From: Dyadobacter crusticola DSM 16708
GTDB taxonomy: Bacteria > Bacteroidota > Bacteroidia > Cytophagales > Spirosomataceae
Reading direction: 5' to 3'
Assembly (NCBI RefSeq): GCF_000701505.1
Contig: NZ_JNJB01000008.1
Coordinates: 372,001 to 436,000 of the forward strand
DNA length: 64,000 nt
Below are positions 9,479 to 18,072 of this stretch, piece after piece. The stretch's first letter is position 1, and every line of letters starts with the position of its first letter. The notes beneath the pieces were generated by a model that made no database searches, was not told the DNA's origin, and saw nothing but the letters and a program-made list of their open reading frames with translations. Both the position numbers and the translations under genes were made by a program.

Positions 9479-10411
9479 TCACTCAGCAAAAACCTGTTCT
9501 TTTTCAGCAATCCGCAACTTCGCACTCCTTGCGCGTGGATTTCTTGCTAATTCCTCCTCACTTGCCTCAACAGGCTTTCTGGTAACGCTGTTTAAAGGTT
9601 TTAAAACATTTCCGTAAAAGTCTTTCTCAACTTCTCCGTCAAACTTTCCCTTTTGTATAAAATTCTTGACAAGCCTGTCTTCCAGCGAATGGTAAGACAT
9701 TACCACCAGCCTGCCACCCGGCGCAAGTACGTCGGGAACCTGCGAGAGAAACTCTTCCAGTACCAGCAGCTCGTCATTTACCTCAATGCGCAAAGCCTGG
9801 AAAACCTGCGCGAAATATTTGTTTTCACGATGTTTAGGCGCAAACCGAAGCAGAATGCTCTTTAAATCATCGACCGTTTCAATCGGTGTATTGTGGCGCG
9901 CCGCGAAAATCGCATCGGCAGCCGTTTTGGCATTGGTTACCTCTCCATACATCCCGAGAATGCGCTGCAGCTCCCGCGCCGACCTCGAATTTAAAACTTC
10001 GCGCGCCGTTTTGTCAATACCCGGATTCATCCGCATATCAAGGTCGGCCTGGAATCTTGTGGAAAACCCTCTTTCCGGTGTATTGATCTGATGTGAAGAA
10101 ACGCCCAGGTCGGCCAGGATACCATTTACTTTTTCGGCCTTATGTAATTTGAGGTAGCGTTTTAAATGCCTGAAATTGGCCGCTATAAAGGTGAAGCGCT
10201 GATCGCCTTTGAAAGCCTGTGCATTTACTGCTGCGTCGGGATCCTGGTCAAATGAAAACAGGTGACCTGTAGTAAGCTGGTCGAGTATCGCCCGGGAATG
10301 TCCTCCTCCGCCAAAAGTGACATCGACATAAATACCAGCCGGATCAATTTGCAATCCCTCAAGACATTCCTGTAACATAACAGGTTCGTGATAGGTACTC
10401 GGTTGATCCAT
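9479..10411 (-). CDS. rsmH: 16S rRNA (cytosine(1402)-N(4))-methyltransferase
   Basis: S-adenosylmethionine-dependent enzyme that methylates C1402 of 16S rRNA in the ribosomal P site. Visible signatures are the SAM-binding VTFGGGGHSRAIL, LADLGVSSHQI, RFQADLDMRM, VMSYHSLEDR and the C-terminal NPRARSAKLR. Length (310 residues) is normal and the start is a clean ATG. This is the first gene of the dcw block here. The mraZ gene that usually precedes it is missing, and the next gene upstream is divergent. Confidence 0.97.
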   Translation of the reverse strand: MDQPSTYHEPVMLQECLEGLQIDPAGIYVDVTFGGGGHSRAILDQLTTGHLFSFDQDPDAAVNAQAFKGDQRFTFIAANFRHLKRYLKLHKAEKVNGILADLGVSSHQINTPERGFSTRFQADLDMRMNPGIDKTAREVLNSRSARELQRILGMYGEVTNAKTAADAIFAARHNTPIETVDDLKSILLRFAPKHRENKYFAQVFQALRIEVNDELLVLEEFLSQVPDVLAPGGRLVVMSYHSLEDRLVKNFIQKGKFDGEVEKDFYGNVLKPLNSVTRKPVEASEEELARNPRARSAKLRIAEKEQVFAE

Positions 10412-10459
10412 TGTGAAAAGAAACGTTTTTAGGAACTAATTTTTACCAGGCGGCAGTTA

Positions 10460-10467
10460 CAAACTTA
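10460..10467 (-). promoter_or_regulatory. Putative -7 element of the dcw operon
   Basis: On the minus strand this reads TAAGTTTG, an exact match to the Bacteroidota -7 consensus TAnnTTTG. It lies about 50 bp upstream of the rsmH ATG. I see no clear -33 TTTG at the usual 19-21-bp distance, so confidence is limited. Confidence 0.45.
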
Positions 10468-10550
10468 GCAATTTTAGACCGTAGGAATTGCGCCTTTCAT
10501 CGGATTTAATTTTCTTGCCGCACTTATATTTATACTATAACAAACTGTTT

Positions 10551-11795
10551 ATGAGAGCAATCATTTCGGCAGCCTCCCTATTATTTTTAGTGTTTCAAAT
10601 TGGCTGTAAATCCTCCTCCGAAGCTAACCTTAAAAATGGCATTTGGAGGGCGACGCTCAACCGCGACAATCAGGAGCTTCCATTTCTGCTCGATATCTCC
10701 AAAAATGCCGATGGAAAAACATACAACGTTTATGCATTGAACGGTGAGGAAAAACTCAGCATGGACACTGCCTATTTTGAGAATGATTCACTTGTTATTA
10801 CCATGGAGCTTTTTGATGCCAAAATCGTCGCAAAAGCCGAAGAGGAGCATCTGAAAGGTACTTATTACCGTCTCGCTAACGGAACTGTATCGGGCTCACT
10901 TCCATTTGAAGCCAGGTTCGGCGAGAAGCACACTTTCTTCAAAGAAGGACAGGCGAAGAGCTCGCAGAATGTTTCCGGGAAATGGGCTACTGTTTTCATC
11001 AATGATGAAACCGGGGACTCTACCCAGGCACTCGGAACTCTGACGCAGAAAGGAACAGAAGTAACAGGCTCTTTTTTGACAACTACCGGAGATTATCGCT
11101 ACCTGACAGGCAGTGTTAATGGGGACAGCCTGTACTTGTCCACATTCGACGGATCCAATGCGAAGCTCTTCAAGGCGGCGGTAAAAGACGGAAAAATGAG
11201 CGGATCTTTATGGTCAGGTATTAAAGGTTTCAGAAGCTGGAATGCAACGCTGGATCCCAATGCAACATTACCCGATCCAGTGAAACTGACCTTTATGAAA
11301 CCCGGGTTTGAAACGGTTGACTTCAAATTTTCGGATCCGAGCGGAAAAGAATGGACGCTGAAAGATCCCCGTTTTGCAGGTAAGCCGGTGATCATCCAGA
11401 TCATGGGCTCGTGGTGCCCCAACTGTATGGACGAAACAAATTTCCTGCAACCCTGGTACGAAAAGAATAAAGACCGTGGCGTAGAGATCATCGGACTTGC
11501 ATTCGAACGTTCGGACAAGCCGGAAGTGGCCAATCCGAAAATCACCAAAATGGTAGAGCGTTTCGGCATTCAGTACCCTGTTGTGCTGGCCGGCACAAGC
11601 ACCGACGAAGCCACTGCGAAAGCGCTTCCAATGCTCAACAAAGTAATGTCGTATCCGACAACCATTTTTCTTGACAAAAAAGGAAAAGTACGCGAGATAC
11701 ACACCGGGTTTTCAGGTCCTGGTACCGGCAAATACTATGATGAGTTTGTCACTGAATTCAACACGCTGATGGACAAGCTGATCAGCGAAAAATAA
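10551..11795 (+). CDS. TlpA-family thioredoxin-like lipoprotein
   Basis: Membrane-anchored disulfide reductase of the TlpA/ResA type. A signal peptide with lipobox FQIGC gives an acylated cysteine at about residue 19. Residues 25-240 form a beta-rich N-terminal region (repeated GSLPFEARF, GSFLTTTGDY patterns) typical of Bacteroidota TlpA proteins. The redoxin domain follows, with active site GSWCPNCMDE and the cis-proline segment MSYPTTIFLD. The frame opens at 10488, but only the ATG at 10551 gives a signal peptide, so I use that start (414 residues). It probably keeps exported proteins or cytochrome c reduced. A strong terminator follows. Confidence 0.9.
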   Translation: MRAIISAASLLFLVFQIGCKSSSEANLKNGIWRATLNRDNQELPFLLDISKNADGKTYNVYALNGEEKLSMDTAYFENDSLVITMELFDAKIVAKAEEEHLKGTYYRLANGTVSGSLPFEARFGEKHTFFKEGQAKSSQNVSGKWATVFINDETGDSTQALGTLTQKGTEVTGSFLTTTGDYRYLTGSVNGDSLYLSTFDGSNAKLFKAAVKDGKMSGSLWSGIKGFRSWNATLDPNATLPDPVKLTFMKPGFETVDFKFSDPSGKEWTLKDPRFAGKPVIIQIMGSWCPNCMDETNFLQPWYEKNKDRGVEIIGLAFERSDKPEVANPKITKMVERFGIQYPVVLAGTSTDEATAKALPMLNKVMSYPTTIFLDKKGKVREIHTGFSGPGTGKYYDEFVTEFNTLMDKLISEK

Positions 11796-11807
11796 GCAAG
11801 CATAACC

Positions 11808-11844
11808 AAATACACCGCGACCAGCCATCGCGGTGTATTTTTTT
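11808..11844 (+). terminator. Rho-independent terminator after the TlpA-like gene
   Basis: A perfect 13-bp stem, AAATACACCGCGA paired with TCGCGGTGTATTT, with a 7-base loop, runs into a T7 stretch. It starts 12 bp after the stop codon and insulates the marR promoter. Confidence 0.9.
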
Positions 11845-11853
11845 GACCAAAAA

Positions 11854-11869
11854 ATAGTATGCTTGCATA
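11854..11869 (+). promoter_or_regulatory. Fatty-acid operator upstream of marR-fadN
   Basis: ATAGTATGCTTGCATA, one of four near-identical palindromes in the window (others at 45982, 46029 and 52409). The core TATGC-TT-GCATA is perfectly symmetric. It covers the likely -33 TTG (11863-11865) of the marR promoter, which suggests autorepression by the MarR protein. Confidence 0.85.
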
Positions 11870-11893
11870 ATACTACTGCGGTTTTTACATTTG
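11863..11893 (+). promoter_or_regulatory. Putative promoter of marR-fadN
   Basis: A TTG at 11863-11865 is followed after 20 bp by TACATTTG (11886-11893), which matches the Bacteroidota -7 consensus TAnnTTTG exactly. The marR ATG is 41 bp further on. The -33 element lies inside the palindromic operator. Confidence 0.7.
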
Positions 11894-11934
11894 TGAACAA
11901 GGCTTAACTGATATCATTTAGCAGATCAAGACCA

Positions 11935-12405
11935 ATGCGGAAAGAGAAAACGGTTGATTTTCAGATAAAACGGGCCTGGCATTCCATATCCAGAATGTAC
12001 AATGCCTATGCTGCGCGTTACGACACAACCATGTCAGTGGGCTATGTGCTTTTGAATATCGACATTGAAAACGGCACGCCTGCTACCAAGATCGCGCCGC
12101 TGCTCGGAATGGAGCCACGGAGTCTGGTTCGAATGCTTAAAACATTGGAAGAGAAGGGATTGATTAAGCGGGAGGTAAGTGAAAATGATAAACGTTTTGT
12201 AAGAATTGTGCTGACAGAGCTCGGTAAAGAGAAACGCGAGCTGGCCCGTGAGGGTGTAATTTCGTTTAATACAATGGTGAGGGACAAAATCCCGCTGGAC
12301 AAGCTGGTCACTTTTTTTGATGTAATAAAAGATATTAACAGGCTCGTAGAGGAGGAAAACCAGAAAATTAAAGCTGGCGAAGGCGATGCAGAAGAAGCAT
12401 TCTGA
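11935..12405 (+). CDS. MarR-family regulator, probable repressor of beta-oxidation genes
   Basis: Winged-helix DNA-binding regulator of 156 residues. The MarR core is visible: ATKIAPLLGMEPRSLVRMLKTLEEKGLI as recognition helix region, then the wing SENDKRFVRIVLTELG, then a dimerising helix. It sits 36 bp upstream of a fadN-like gene and is almost certainly cotranscribed with it. A palindrome over its own promoter recurs before an acyl-CoA dehydrogenase and a thiolase. The inference is that it represses all three loci and is released by an acyl-CoA, as FadR-type regulators are. The ligand is not known from sequence. Confidence 0.9.
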   Translation: MRKEKTVDFQIKRAWHSISRMYNAYAARYDTTMSVGYVLLNIDIENGTPATKIAPLLGMEPRSLVRMLKTLEEKGLIKREVSENDKRFVRIVLTELGKEKRELAREGVISFNTMVRDKIPLDKLVTFFDVIKDINRLVEEENQKIKAGEGDAEEAF

Positions 12406-12441
12406 CTTTGCTGCTATTCTAAAAACCAAAATCTTTAACTG

Positions 12442-14847
12442 ATGAATCGTTCAATCCGTAAAGTAGCTGTGCTGGGTTCCGGCATCATGGGTTCCAGGAT
12501 CGCCTGTCACTTTGCCAATATTGGTGTGGAAGTACTTCTGCTCGATATTGTCCCAAAAGAACTTTCCGACGCAGAAAAGGCGAAGGGAATATCTGCTGAA
12601 CATCCTGCATTCAGAAATAAAATTGTAAACGAATCGCTGCAGCAAACCCTCAAAGCGACACCGGCTTCGCTTTATAGTCCCTCATTTGCTTCACGCATTA
12701 AGACCGGGAATTTTGAAGATAACCTGGCAGATATTAAAAATTACGATTGGGTGATCGAAGTGGTAGTGGAGCGGCTGGATATCAAAAAAAGCCTTTTCGA
12801 AAAGGTGGATGCGCTGCGCAAGCCGGGTACGCTCATTACTTCCAACACATCGGGTATACCGATCCATTTGATGGCCGAGGGGCGCAGCGAGGATTTTCAA
12901 AAGCATTTCTGCGGTACCCACTTTTTCAATCCGCCAAGATACCTCCGCCTGCTTGAAATTATCCCGACCCACGAAACAGATCAGCAGGTAATTGACTTTT
13001 TAATGCATTACGGCGATTTGTTTTTGGGCAAAACAACTGTCCTCTGTAAAGATACCCCGGGCTTCATCGCCAACCGCCTCGGCATTTACGCATTGATCCA
13101 GACGATCCGTGTTGCGGAGGAAATGGGTTTGAGCGTGGACGAAGTGGATAAGCTCACAGGCCCAGTCGCAGGGCGCCCCAAATCGGGTACCTACCGGCTT
13201 TCTGACGTGGTCGGGCTGGATACTACTGTGCACGTGGCCAATAACTTATACGCCTCGGGAGAAGGAAAAGACGAATCGCGAGATGCATTTGTTTTGCCTT
13301 CCATTATGCAGAAATTGTTTAACAATAAATGGCTTGGAGACAAAACGGGCCAGGGATTTTATAAGAAAGTAAAAGATGAAAAAGGTAAGTCTGTAATCCT
13401 CGCGCTGGACTTTCAAACTTTGGAATACAAGCCTTCTGAAAAAGTTAAGTTTGCCACACTGGAAGGTACCAAGGCGATCAGCGATGTGTGGAAGCGGTTT
13501 CCGGTGCTGCTAACCGGCGAAGACAAGGCGGGTGAATTTTACAGGAAGACATTTGCTGACATTTTCCGCTACGCCACTTTCCGCATTCCTGAAATATCTG
13601 ACGAGATCTTCCGGATCGACCAGGCCATTTCGGCCGGTTTTGGCTGGCAATATGGTCTGTTTGAGACGTGGGATGCGATCGGGCTGAAAAACATGCTTGG
13701 TATCATGGAAAGCCTTGATCAAAAACCTGCTGCCTGGGTGTACGAAATGGTGGAAGCGGGCAATGAGTCTTTCTATAGAATCGAGAATGGAAAGCGGCTG
13801 TATTATGATATTCAATCAAAATCTTACCAGAAGATCCCTGGCCAGGACAGCTTTGTAATTCTGAGCAACCTTTCTCAGAATATAGTATGGAAGAATGCAG
13901 GCGCCAATTTGTACGACCTTGGAGACGGAATTCTGAACCTGGAATTCAAATCCAAAATGAATACAATGGGCTCCGAGGTAATCGAGGGTATTCAGAAGAG
14001 TATCAGCATTGCAGAAAAAGATTTCCACGGACTGGTGATCGGCAATGAGTCCCGCGAGGCATTTTCGGCAGGTGCTAACCTTGCAATGCTTTTCATGTTT
14101 GCGATAGAACAGGAATTTGACGAGATCAATATGGTAATTGCGCAATTCCAGCAAACGATGATGCGTGCACGGTACTCGTCTATCCCGGTGGTAACTGCGC
14201 CGCACACGCTTGCACTGGGAGGCGGCTGTGAGCTGAACCTGCATGCAGATAAGATTGTGGCGCACGCAGAAACTTACATTGGTCTCGTAGAATTGGGTGT
14301 AGGACTAATCCCGGCCGGCGGCGGTACCAAGGAAATGGCGCTGCGCTGCTCCGATCTGTACAAGGTCGGAGATCCTGAGCTTAATATCCTGCAAACTGCT
14401 TTCATGAATATTGCGCAGGCGAAAGTATCCACTTCGGCACAGGAAGCACTGGAAATGAATTACCTGCAGGAAAAAGACCAGATCGTACTCAACCGCTCAC
14501 GCCTGATCGCAGAGGCGAAACAAGCCGCATTGGATCTGGCAGATAATGGTTATACACAGCCTAAGCAGCGCAATGATATCAAGGTACAAGGAAAAACCGG
14601 AATGGCGCTTTTCATGGCAGGTATAGCGCAAATGCGGCTCGCCAACTACATCAGCGACCACGATGCGAAAATTGCGAACAAGCTGGCTTATGTAATTAAC
14701 GGAGGTGATCTGAGCTATCCTCAGCTGGTTACTGAGCAATACCTGCTGGATCTCGAACGCGAAGCATTCCTCTCACTTTGCGGCGAAAAGAAAACACTTG
14801 AACGAATGCAGGGACTATTGAACGGAGGCAAGCCACCGCGTAACTAG
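12442..14847 (+). CDS. fadN: 3-hydroxyacyl-CoA dehydrogenase / enoyl-CoA hydratase, FadN-like
   Basis: Bifunctional beta-oxidation enzyme: hydrates enoyl-CoA and oxidises 3-hydroxyacyl-CoA with NAD. The dehydrogenase half comes first (NAD loop GSGIMGSRIA at residues 11-20, then HFFNPPRYLRLLEI and the GFIANRLG dimer segment). The crotonase half follows at about 490-700 (SAGANL and LALGGGCELNLHAD oxyanion-hole segments). This order is that of B. subtilis FadN, the reverse of E. coli FadB. It is in an operon with the marR gene. The matching acyl-CoA dehydrogenase and thiolase are at 44132 and 51200, under the same operator sequence. Confidence 0.93.
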   Translation: MNRSIRKVAVLGSGIMGSRIACHFANIGVEVLLLDIVPKELSDAEKAKGISAEHPAFRNKIVNESLQQTLKATPASLYSPSFASRIKTGNFEDNLADIKNYDWVIEVVVERLDIKKSLFEKVDALRKPGTLITSNTSGIPIHLMAEGRSEDFQKHFCGTHFFNPPRYLRLLEIIPTHETDQQVIDFLMHYGDLFLGKTTVLCKDTPGFIANRLGIYALIQTIRVAEEMGLSVDEVDKLTGPVAGRPKSGTYRLSDVVGLDTTVHVANNLYASGEGKDESRDAFVLPSIMQKLFNNKWLGDKTGQGFYKKVKDEKGKSVILALDFQTLEYKPSEKVKFATLEGTKAISDVWKRFPVLLTGEDKAGEFYRKTFADIFRYATFRIPEISDEIFRIDQAISAGFGWQYGLFETWDAIGLKNMLGIMESLDQKPAAWVYEMVEAGNESFYRIENGKRLYYDIQSKSYQKIPGQDSFVILSNLSQNIVWKNAGANLYDLGDGILNLEFKSKMNTMGSEVIEGIQKSISIAEKDFHGLVIGNESREAFSAGANLAMLFMFAIEQEFDEINMVIAQFQQTMMRARYSSIPVVTAPHTLALGGGCELNLHADKIVAHAETYIGLVELGVGLIPAGGGTKEMALRCSDLYKVGDPELNILQTAFMNIAQAKVSTSAQEALEMNYLQEKDQIVLNRSRLIAEAKQAALDLADNGYTQPKQRNDIKVQGKTGMALFMAGIAQMRLANYISDHDAKIANKLAYVINGGDLSYPQLVTEQYLLDLEREAFLSLCGEKKTLERMQGLLNGGKPPRN

Positions 14848-15013
14848 CGGCTGCATTTCGTAAATGGAATTATTAGCAGGCGGATTTGTGTTTTCGAATA
14901 TTAGGATTTCCGCTCAAAAATTCGATATTTAGAATGGATCAACTAAAATCTTTTCTAAAACCGTCTAATATTTGCGCCGATCCCAACCCCAAAAAAGAGC
15001 CTAATAATCAACA

Positions 15014-15454
15014 ATGATTTCAAAAAAAGCCAAATACGCGCTGAAAGCCCTGAAAGTTTTAGCAGAGCAATATGGAAAAGGTCCTGTACTGATATCTTAC
15101 ATCGCGGAAAAAGAGAAAATCCCGAAGAAGTTCCTGGAAGCGATTCTGCTCGATTTGCGCAATAATGGCGTTTTACAAAGTCAGAAAGGAAAAGGCGGCG
15201 GATACTTGCTGAGAGTGCCGCCGGGAGAGGTTAATTTTTCCAAGGTACTGAGGATTATTGACGGACCAATCGCTCCGGCTTTGTGCGTTTCAATGTTTTT
15301 TTACGGTCGGTGCGATGATTGCAAAGATGAAGAAACATGCAGCCTGCGAACTGTGCTGGAAAGGTGGCGCGACGCTAACCTGGCGGTTCTGGATAAAACA
15401 ACACTGAACGACCTGTTGCGTGCAGAGAATGCAGGATTGGACATTTTACCTTAA
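15014..15454 (+). CDS. Rrf2-family transcriptional regulator
   Basis: Winged-helix regulator of 146 residues. The N-terminal helix-turn-helix is typical (SKKAKYALKALKVLAEQ, then KKFLEAILLDLRNNGVL with the wing QKGKGGGYLL). Four cysteines, C91, C100, C103 and C109, lie after the wing, where IscR and NsrR hold an iron-sulfur cluster, so redox or iron-sulfur sensing is likely but unproven. The gene stands alone. Its end overlaps the end of the convergent GT-C gene by 9 bp. No target operon can be assigned from the neighbourhood. Confidence 0.88.
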   Translation: MISKKAKYALKALKVLAEQYGKGPVLISYIAEKEKIPKKFLEAILLDLRNNGVLQSQKGKGGGYLLRVPPGEVNFSKVLRIIDGPIAPALCVSMFFYGRCDDCKDEETCSLRTVLERWRDANLAVLDKTTLNDLLRAENAGLDILP

Positions 15455-17062
15455 AACCGCCCGGTCTTTGCGGACAAACAGCCGCGTACCATCGAAGTCT
15501 CCGATATACTTATAATTGTTTTGGACGAAAGTCAGCAGCGCAGGGTAACTTTCAATGCCCTGCGTTTTTTTGTCCTGTACCCAAAAACTGTTTTTCCCAA
15601 CTGCATCCAGCACAAATGCCGGCCTGGTGCGTTCCAGATCCGACATATACCTGGCGCGGTAAACCTCCCGCATCGGATGTGCGAATATAGACCGTTCTGA
15701 ATGGTTTTCAGCGGTACCTTGTGCTAGCTGCGCCTCCACGTAATACCTGCATTGCCAGCCCCACACGATCATATAGTCGGTACCGGAACTGTACTTTTTC
15801 AATTCCTGAACAACCGGGCTTTGCGCCAGTGTTACTGCGTCTACCGAATAGAAATTGTTGAGTCTTCTTTCCTTTACAAATCCCAATGCATCATTTCCTG
15901 CAAACCATAACAGAAACGCTGCCGGGAAAATAATTGCAAACTTGCTGATCCTCTGAATACCTGCGGCAGCGAGTAAGCTCCACGGGAGAATGCAGAAATT
16001 AAGGTAATGGATAAAATCGTTTCCGGATTTCGTGACTGCATAAACGCCCGCCAGTAGCAGCGAAATTATTGTAGTTAAAACGACCCGTTTACCTTTCTTC
16101 TTTTCTGCTGCATTAAAAAAGCCTGCAACACTAACTAGTATCGGAACGAGAAGCGCATAGGTATAAATTTGAAAATCAGGCGACAAGCTGAAAATACGCC
16201 AGAACTGACCGGGAATACCCAAGAAGCCTTCGCCTCCTGCATAAATTGCATTTCCCAGCAGGTAAAAGTCGATCATATCATGAAAGACGCCGTGCACCAA
16301 AGTCCAGATCAGAGCAAGTAACGGAAAGGTAAGACCGCCCAGGAGAAGCAAAACGAGCGGAACAATGTCCCGCCGATTTTTAAACCATTGATATACATAA
16401 AACAACGCTGCGAAGACGAGGACAAAAGCTTGCGGAACTGCCTGCAATTTGGCAAAAGGAACAGCGCCCGCAACCAGCCCGAGCAGAAAAGCACTGGGTT
16501 GCAAATTTCCATTTTGAGTACTTATTCTGGACAGCAACCAAATGCAGAGTGCCAAAAGAAACACCGGAAACTGCTCACTCGAATAATGAACAAAATCGAC
16601 CTCCTGCGTAAAAGACAGCAAAACAAGAGGTACAATCCAGGCAAGTCGCGCTGTCCTTTCTTCAAACCAATTCTTTAATGCAAAAAACAGAAAAAGCAGC
16701 GAGCCTGCGGAACAAAGAAGCCCCATCAGCCTGCCGGAAGTGTAATTGATCTCAAAGCCTAAGAGGCGGGGAATGACTAGCAGGTAATTGTCGAGCGGAC
16801 CAATGGTAGTACCATCGACCGAGCGCCAGTACACAGGATCCTGAAAAAGCGTGATCGCGTGGCTAAGCATCTGGCTTTCATCGGGATTAAGTTCCCGATT
16901 GAACACAATCACGGGCAAACGCATCATGAAAAGCAACACGATGCCGAGCAGAACAAATGCGTTAGCAGGGAGCTTTTTGTAGCCCGCAAACAAAACAATC
17001 ATCCCGGCCAGCAGGTAGCCAAGCAACCAGTAGACTGTCGGGGAATGATCGAAATTAATCAT
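15446..17062 (-). CDS. GT-C-fold membrane glycosyltransferase (GT39/GT83-like)
   Basis: Large polytopic membrane protein (538 residues, about 10-12 hydrophobic segments). An NPDESQ acidic motif in the first external loop (about residue 58) corresponds to the D/E-containing catalytic loop of GT-C transferases that use polyprenyl-phosphate sugars. A soluble C-terminal part (from about 430) follows the last helix. It begins 6 bp after the GT2 gene, which looks like a polyprenyl-phosphate sugar synthase. The inferred role is transfer of that lipid-linked sugar to a cell-surface glycan, lipid or protein outside the cytoplasm. Acceptor unknown. Confidence 0.75.
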   Translation of the reverse strand: MINFDHSPTVYWLLGYLLAGMIVLFAGYKKLPANAFVLLGIVLLFMMRLPVIVFNRELNPDESQMLSHAITLFQDPVYWRSVDGTTIGPLDNYLLVIPRLLGFEINYTSGRLMGLLCSAGSLLFLFFALKNWFEERTARLAWIVPLVLLSFTQEVDFVHYSSEQFPVFLLALCIWLLSRISTQNGNLQPSAFLLGLVAGAVPFAKLQAVPQAFVLVFAALFYVYQWFKNRRDIVPLVLLLLGGLTFPLLALIWTLVHGVFHDMIDFYLLGNAIYAGGEGFLGIPGQFWRIFSLSPDFQIYTYALLVPILVSVAGFFNAAEKKKGKRVVLTTIISLLLAGVYAVTKSGNDFIHYLNFCILPWSLLAAAGIQRISKFAIIFPAAFLLWFAGNDALGFVKERRLNNFYSVDAVTLAQSPVVQELKKYSSGTDYMIVWGWQCRYYVEAQLAQGTAENHSERSIFAHPMREVYRARYMSDLERTRPAFVLDAVGKNSFWVQDKKTQGIESYPALLTFVQNNYKYIGDFDGTRLFVRKDRAVLR

Positions 17063-17068
17063 AGGCGG

Positions 17069-18016
17069 CTAGCTGAAAGTCTCAACCTTCTCCACGAAAT
17101 CCTTGTAATGTACCGCCGGAATGAAGTGTTGCTGCGAACGGTATTGCAACACCATAAACACCAGAAAAAGAGATATCAGAAATGCTTGCAGCATCAGGAT
17201 CATCAGGGTACTTCCCAAAGTAGAAGCCCAGCCAGGTGTTGCATTCCCTATCAATTTCAGGAAAACGATCACGAAAATAAATGCGATCGCAAGTCCGGAC
17301 ATACAAATGGAAAAGATCAGGAGACGCACCGCGGTAGTGTCGATCATGACCGAGATCGCGCTCAAACCATGCAAAACGAGAGAAACAAAATTCATTTTGC
17401 TTTCTCCGGCGAGCCTTCTCGCGCGGTTTGTGAGTACGGAGTCGTAGGGAATGCGTGATTTTATAATTCCTCCCGGATAGTTATTCCAGATTTCGGAGAC
17501 ACGCACAAGGTTTTGCAGTCTGCTGTGCGGAACCAGACTGAAGTTTCCAAAGGTGATAATCTTGCCTGTCAGAAGCTTGAAGATCAATTTATAGATCACA
17601 TAAAAAATCCTGAAAACAGGACCTTCCGTCCGCTTATTTCTTTCCGCAAAAATAATGGTATCAGGCACTTCCAGTGATTTGCGCACCAGGCTGTTGATAT
17701 CCGACGGCGCATCTTCCCCGTCTGCATCCATTACAATCACCTTGTCGGCCGCGAGGTTTTCAGCTACATAAGACAACCCGATTGCAATTGCTTTCTGGTG
17801 TCCCAGATTGCGATACAGCCTTAAAACCTTGATCTCTTTTCCGCTAAACGGAGCAAAGGGAACTTGCCGCAGCCTGGACGAACAATCGTCGACAATCATT
17901 AAGGTGGTATTTGCCAGAATGGACGTGTCAACGTCGGCATTTATCTTTTGTATCAGCAGGTTCAGCGCCTCCCAGTCGTTGAATTGGGGAATGATAATGA
18001 CAATGTTTTCTGACAT
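17069..18016 (-). CDS. GT2 polyprenyl-phosphate glycosyltransferase, GtrB/DPM1-like
   Basis: Family 2 glycosyltransferase with an N-terminal GT-A domain and two C-terminal membrane helices (about residues 228-300). Key motifs are the nucleotide-binding IIPQFNDW, DDCSS, the metal-binding VMDADGED and the late GESKMNF segment seen in dolichyl/undecaprenyl-phosphate sugar synthases. It likely makes undecaprenyl-phosphate-hexose for the GT-C protein that follows after 6 bp. The frame is open to 18157, but the ATG at 18016 gives MSENIVIIIPQ, the normal start. The extra 47 residues overlap intergenic sequence and look spurious. Confidence 0.85.
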   Translation of the reverse strand: MSENIVIIIPQFNDWEALNLLIQKINADVDTSILANTTLMIVDDCSSRLRQVPFAPFSGKEIKVLRLYRNLGHQKAIAIGLSYVAENLAADKVIVMDADGEDAPSDINSLVRKSLEVPDTIIFAERNKRTEGPVFRIFYVIYKLIFKLLTGKIITFGNFSLVPHSRLQNLVRVSEIWNNYPGGIIKSRIPYDSVLTNRARRLAGESKMNFVSLVLHGLSAISVMIDTTAVRLLIFSICMSGLAIAFIFVIVFLKLIGNATPGWASTLGSTLMILMLQAFLISLFLVFMVLQYRSQQHFIPAVHYKDFVEKVETFS

Positions 18017-18072
18017 CGGGGGAGGAAATAGAAATCTCCGAAGCGGAATGCTCCGGAGATTCAAAAATACAA

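Noticed and set aside
8967..9617. A 216-residue open frame opposite ftsL and the ends of ftsI and rsmH
   Set aside because: It spans three well-supported dcw genes in antisense, and its phenylalanine-rich content is an artefact of the opposite lysine-rich frames.
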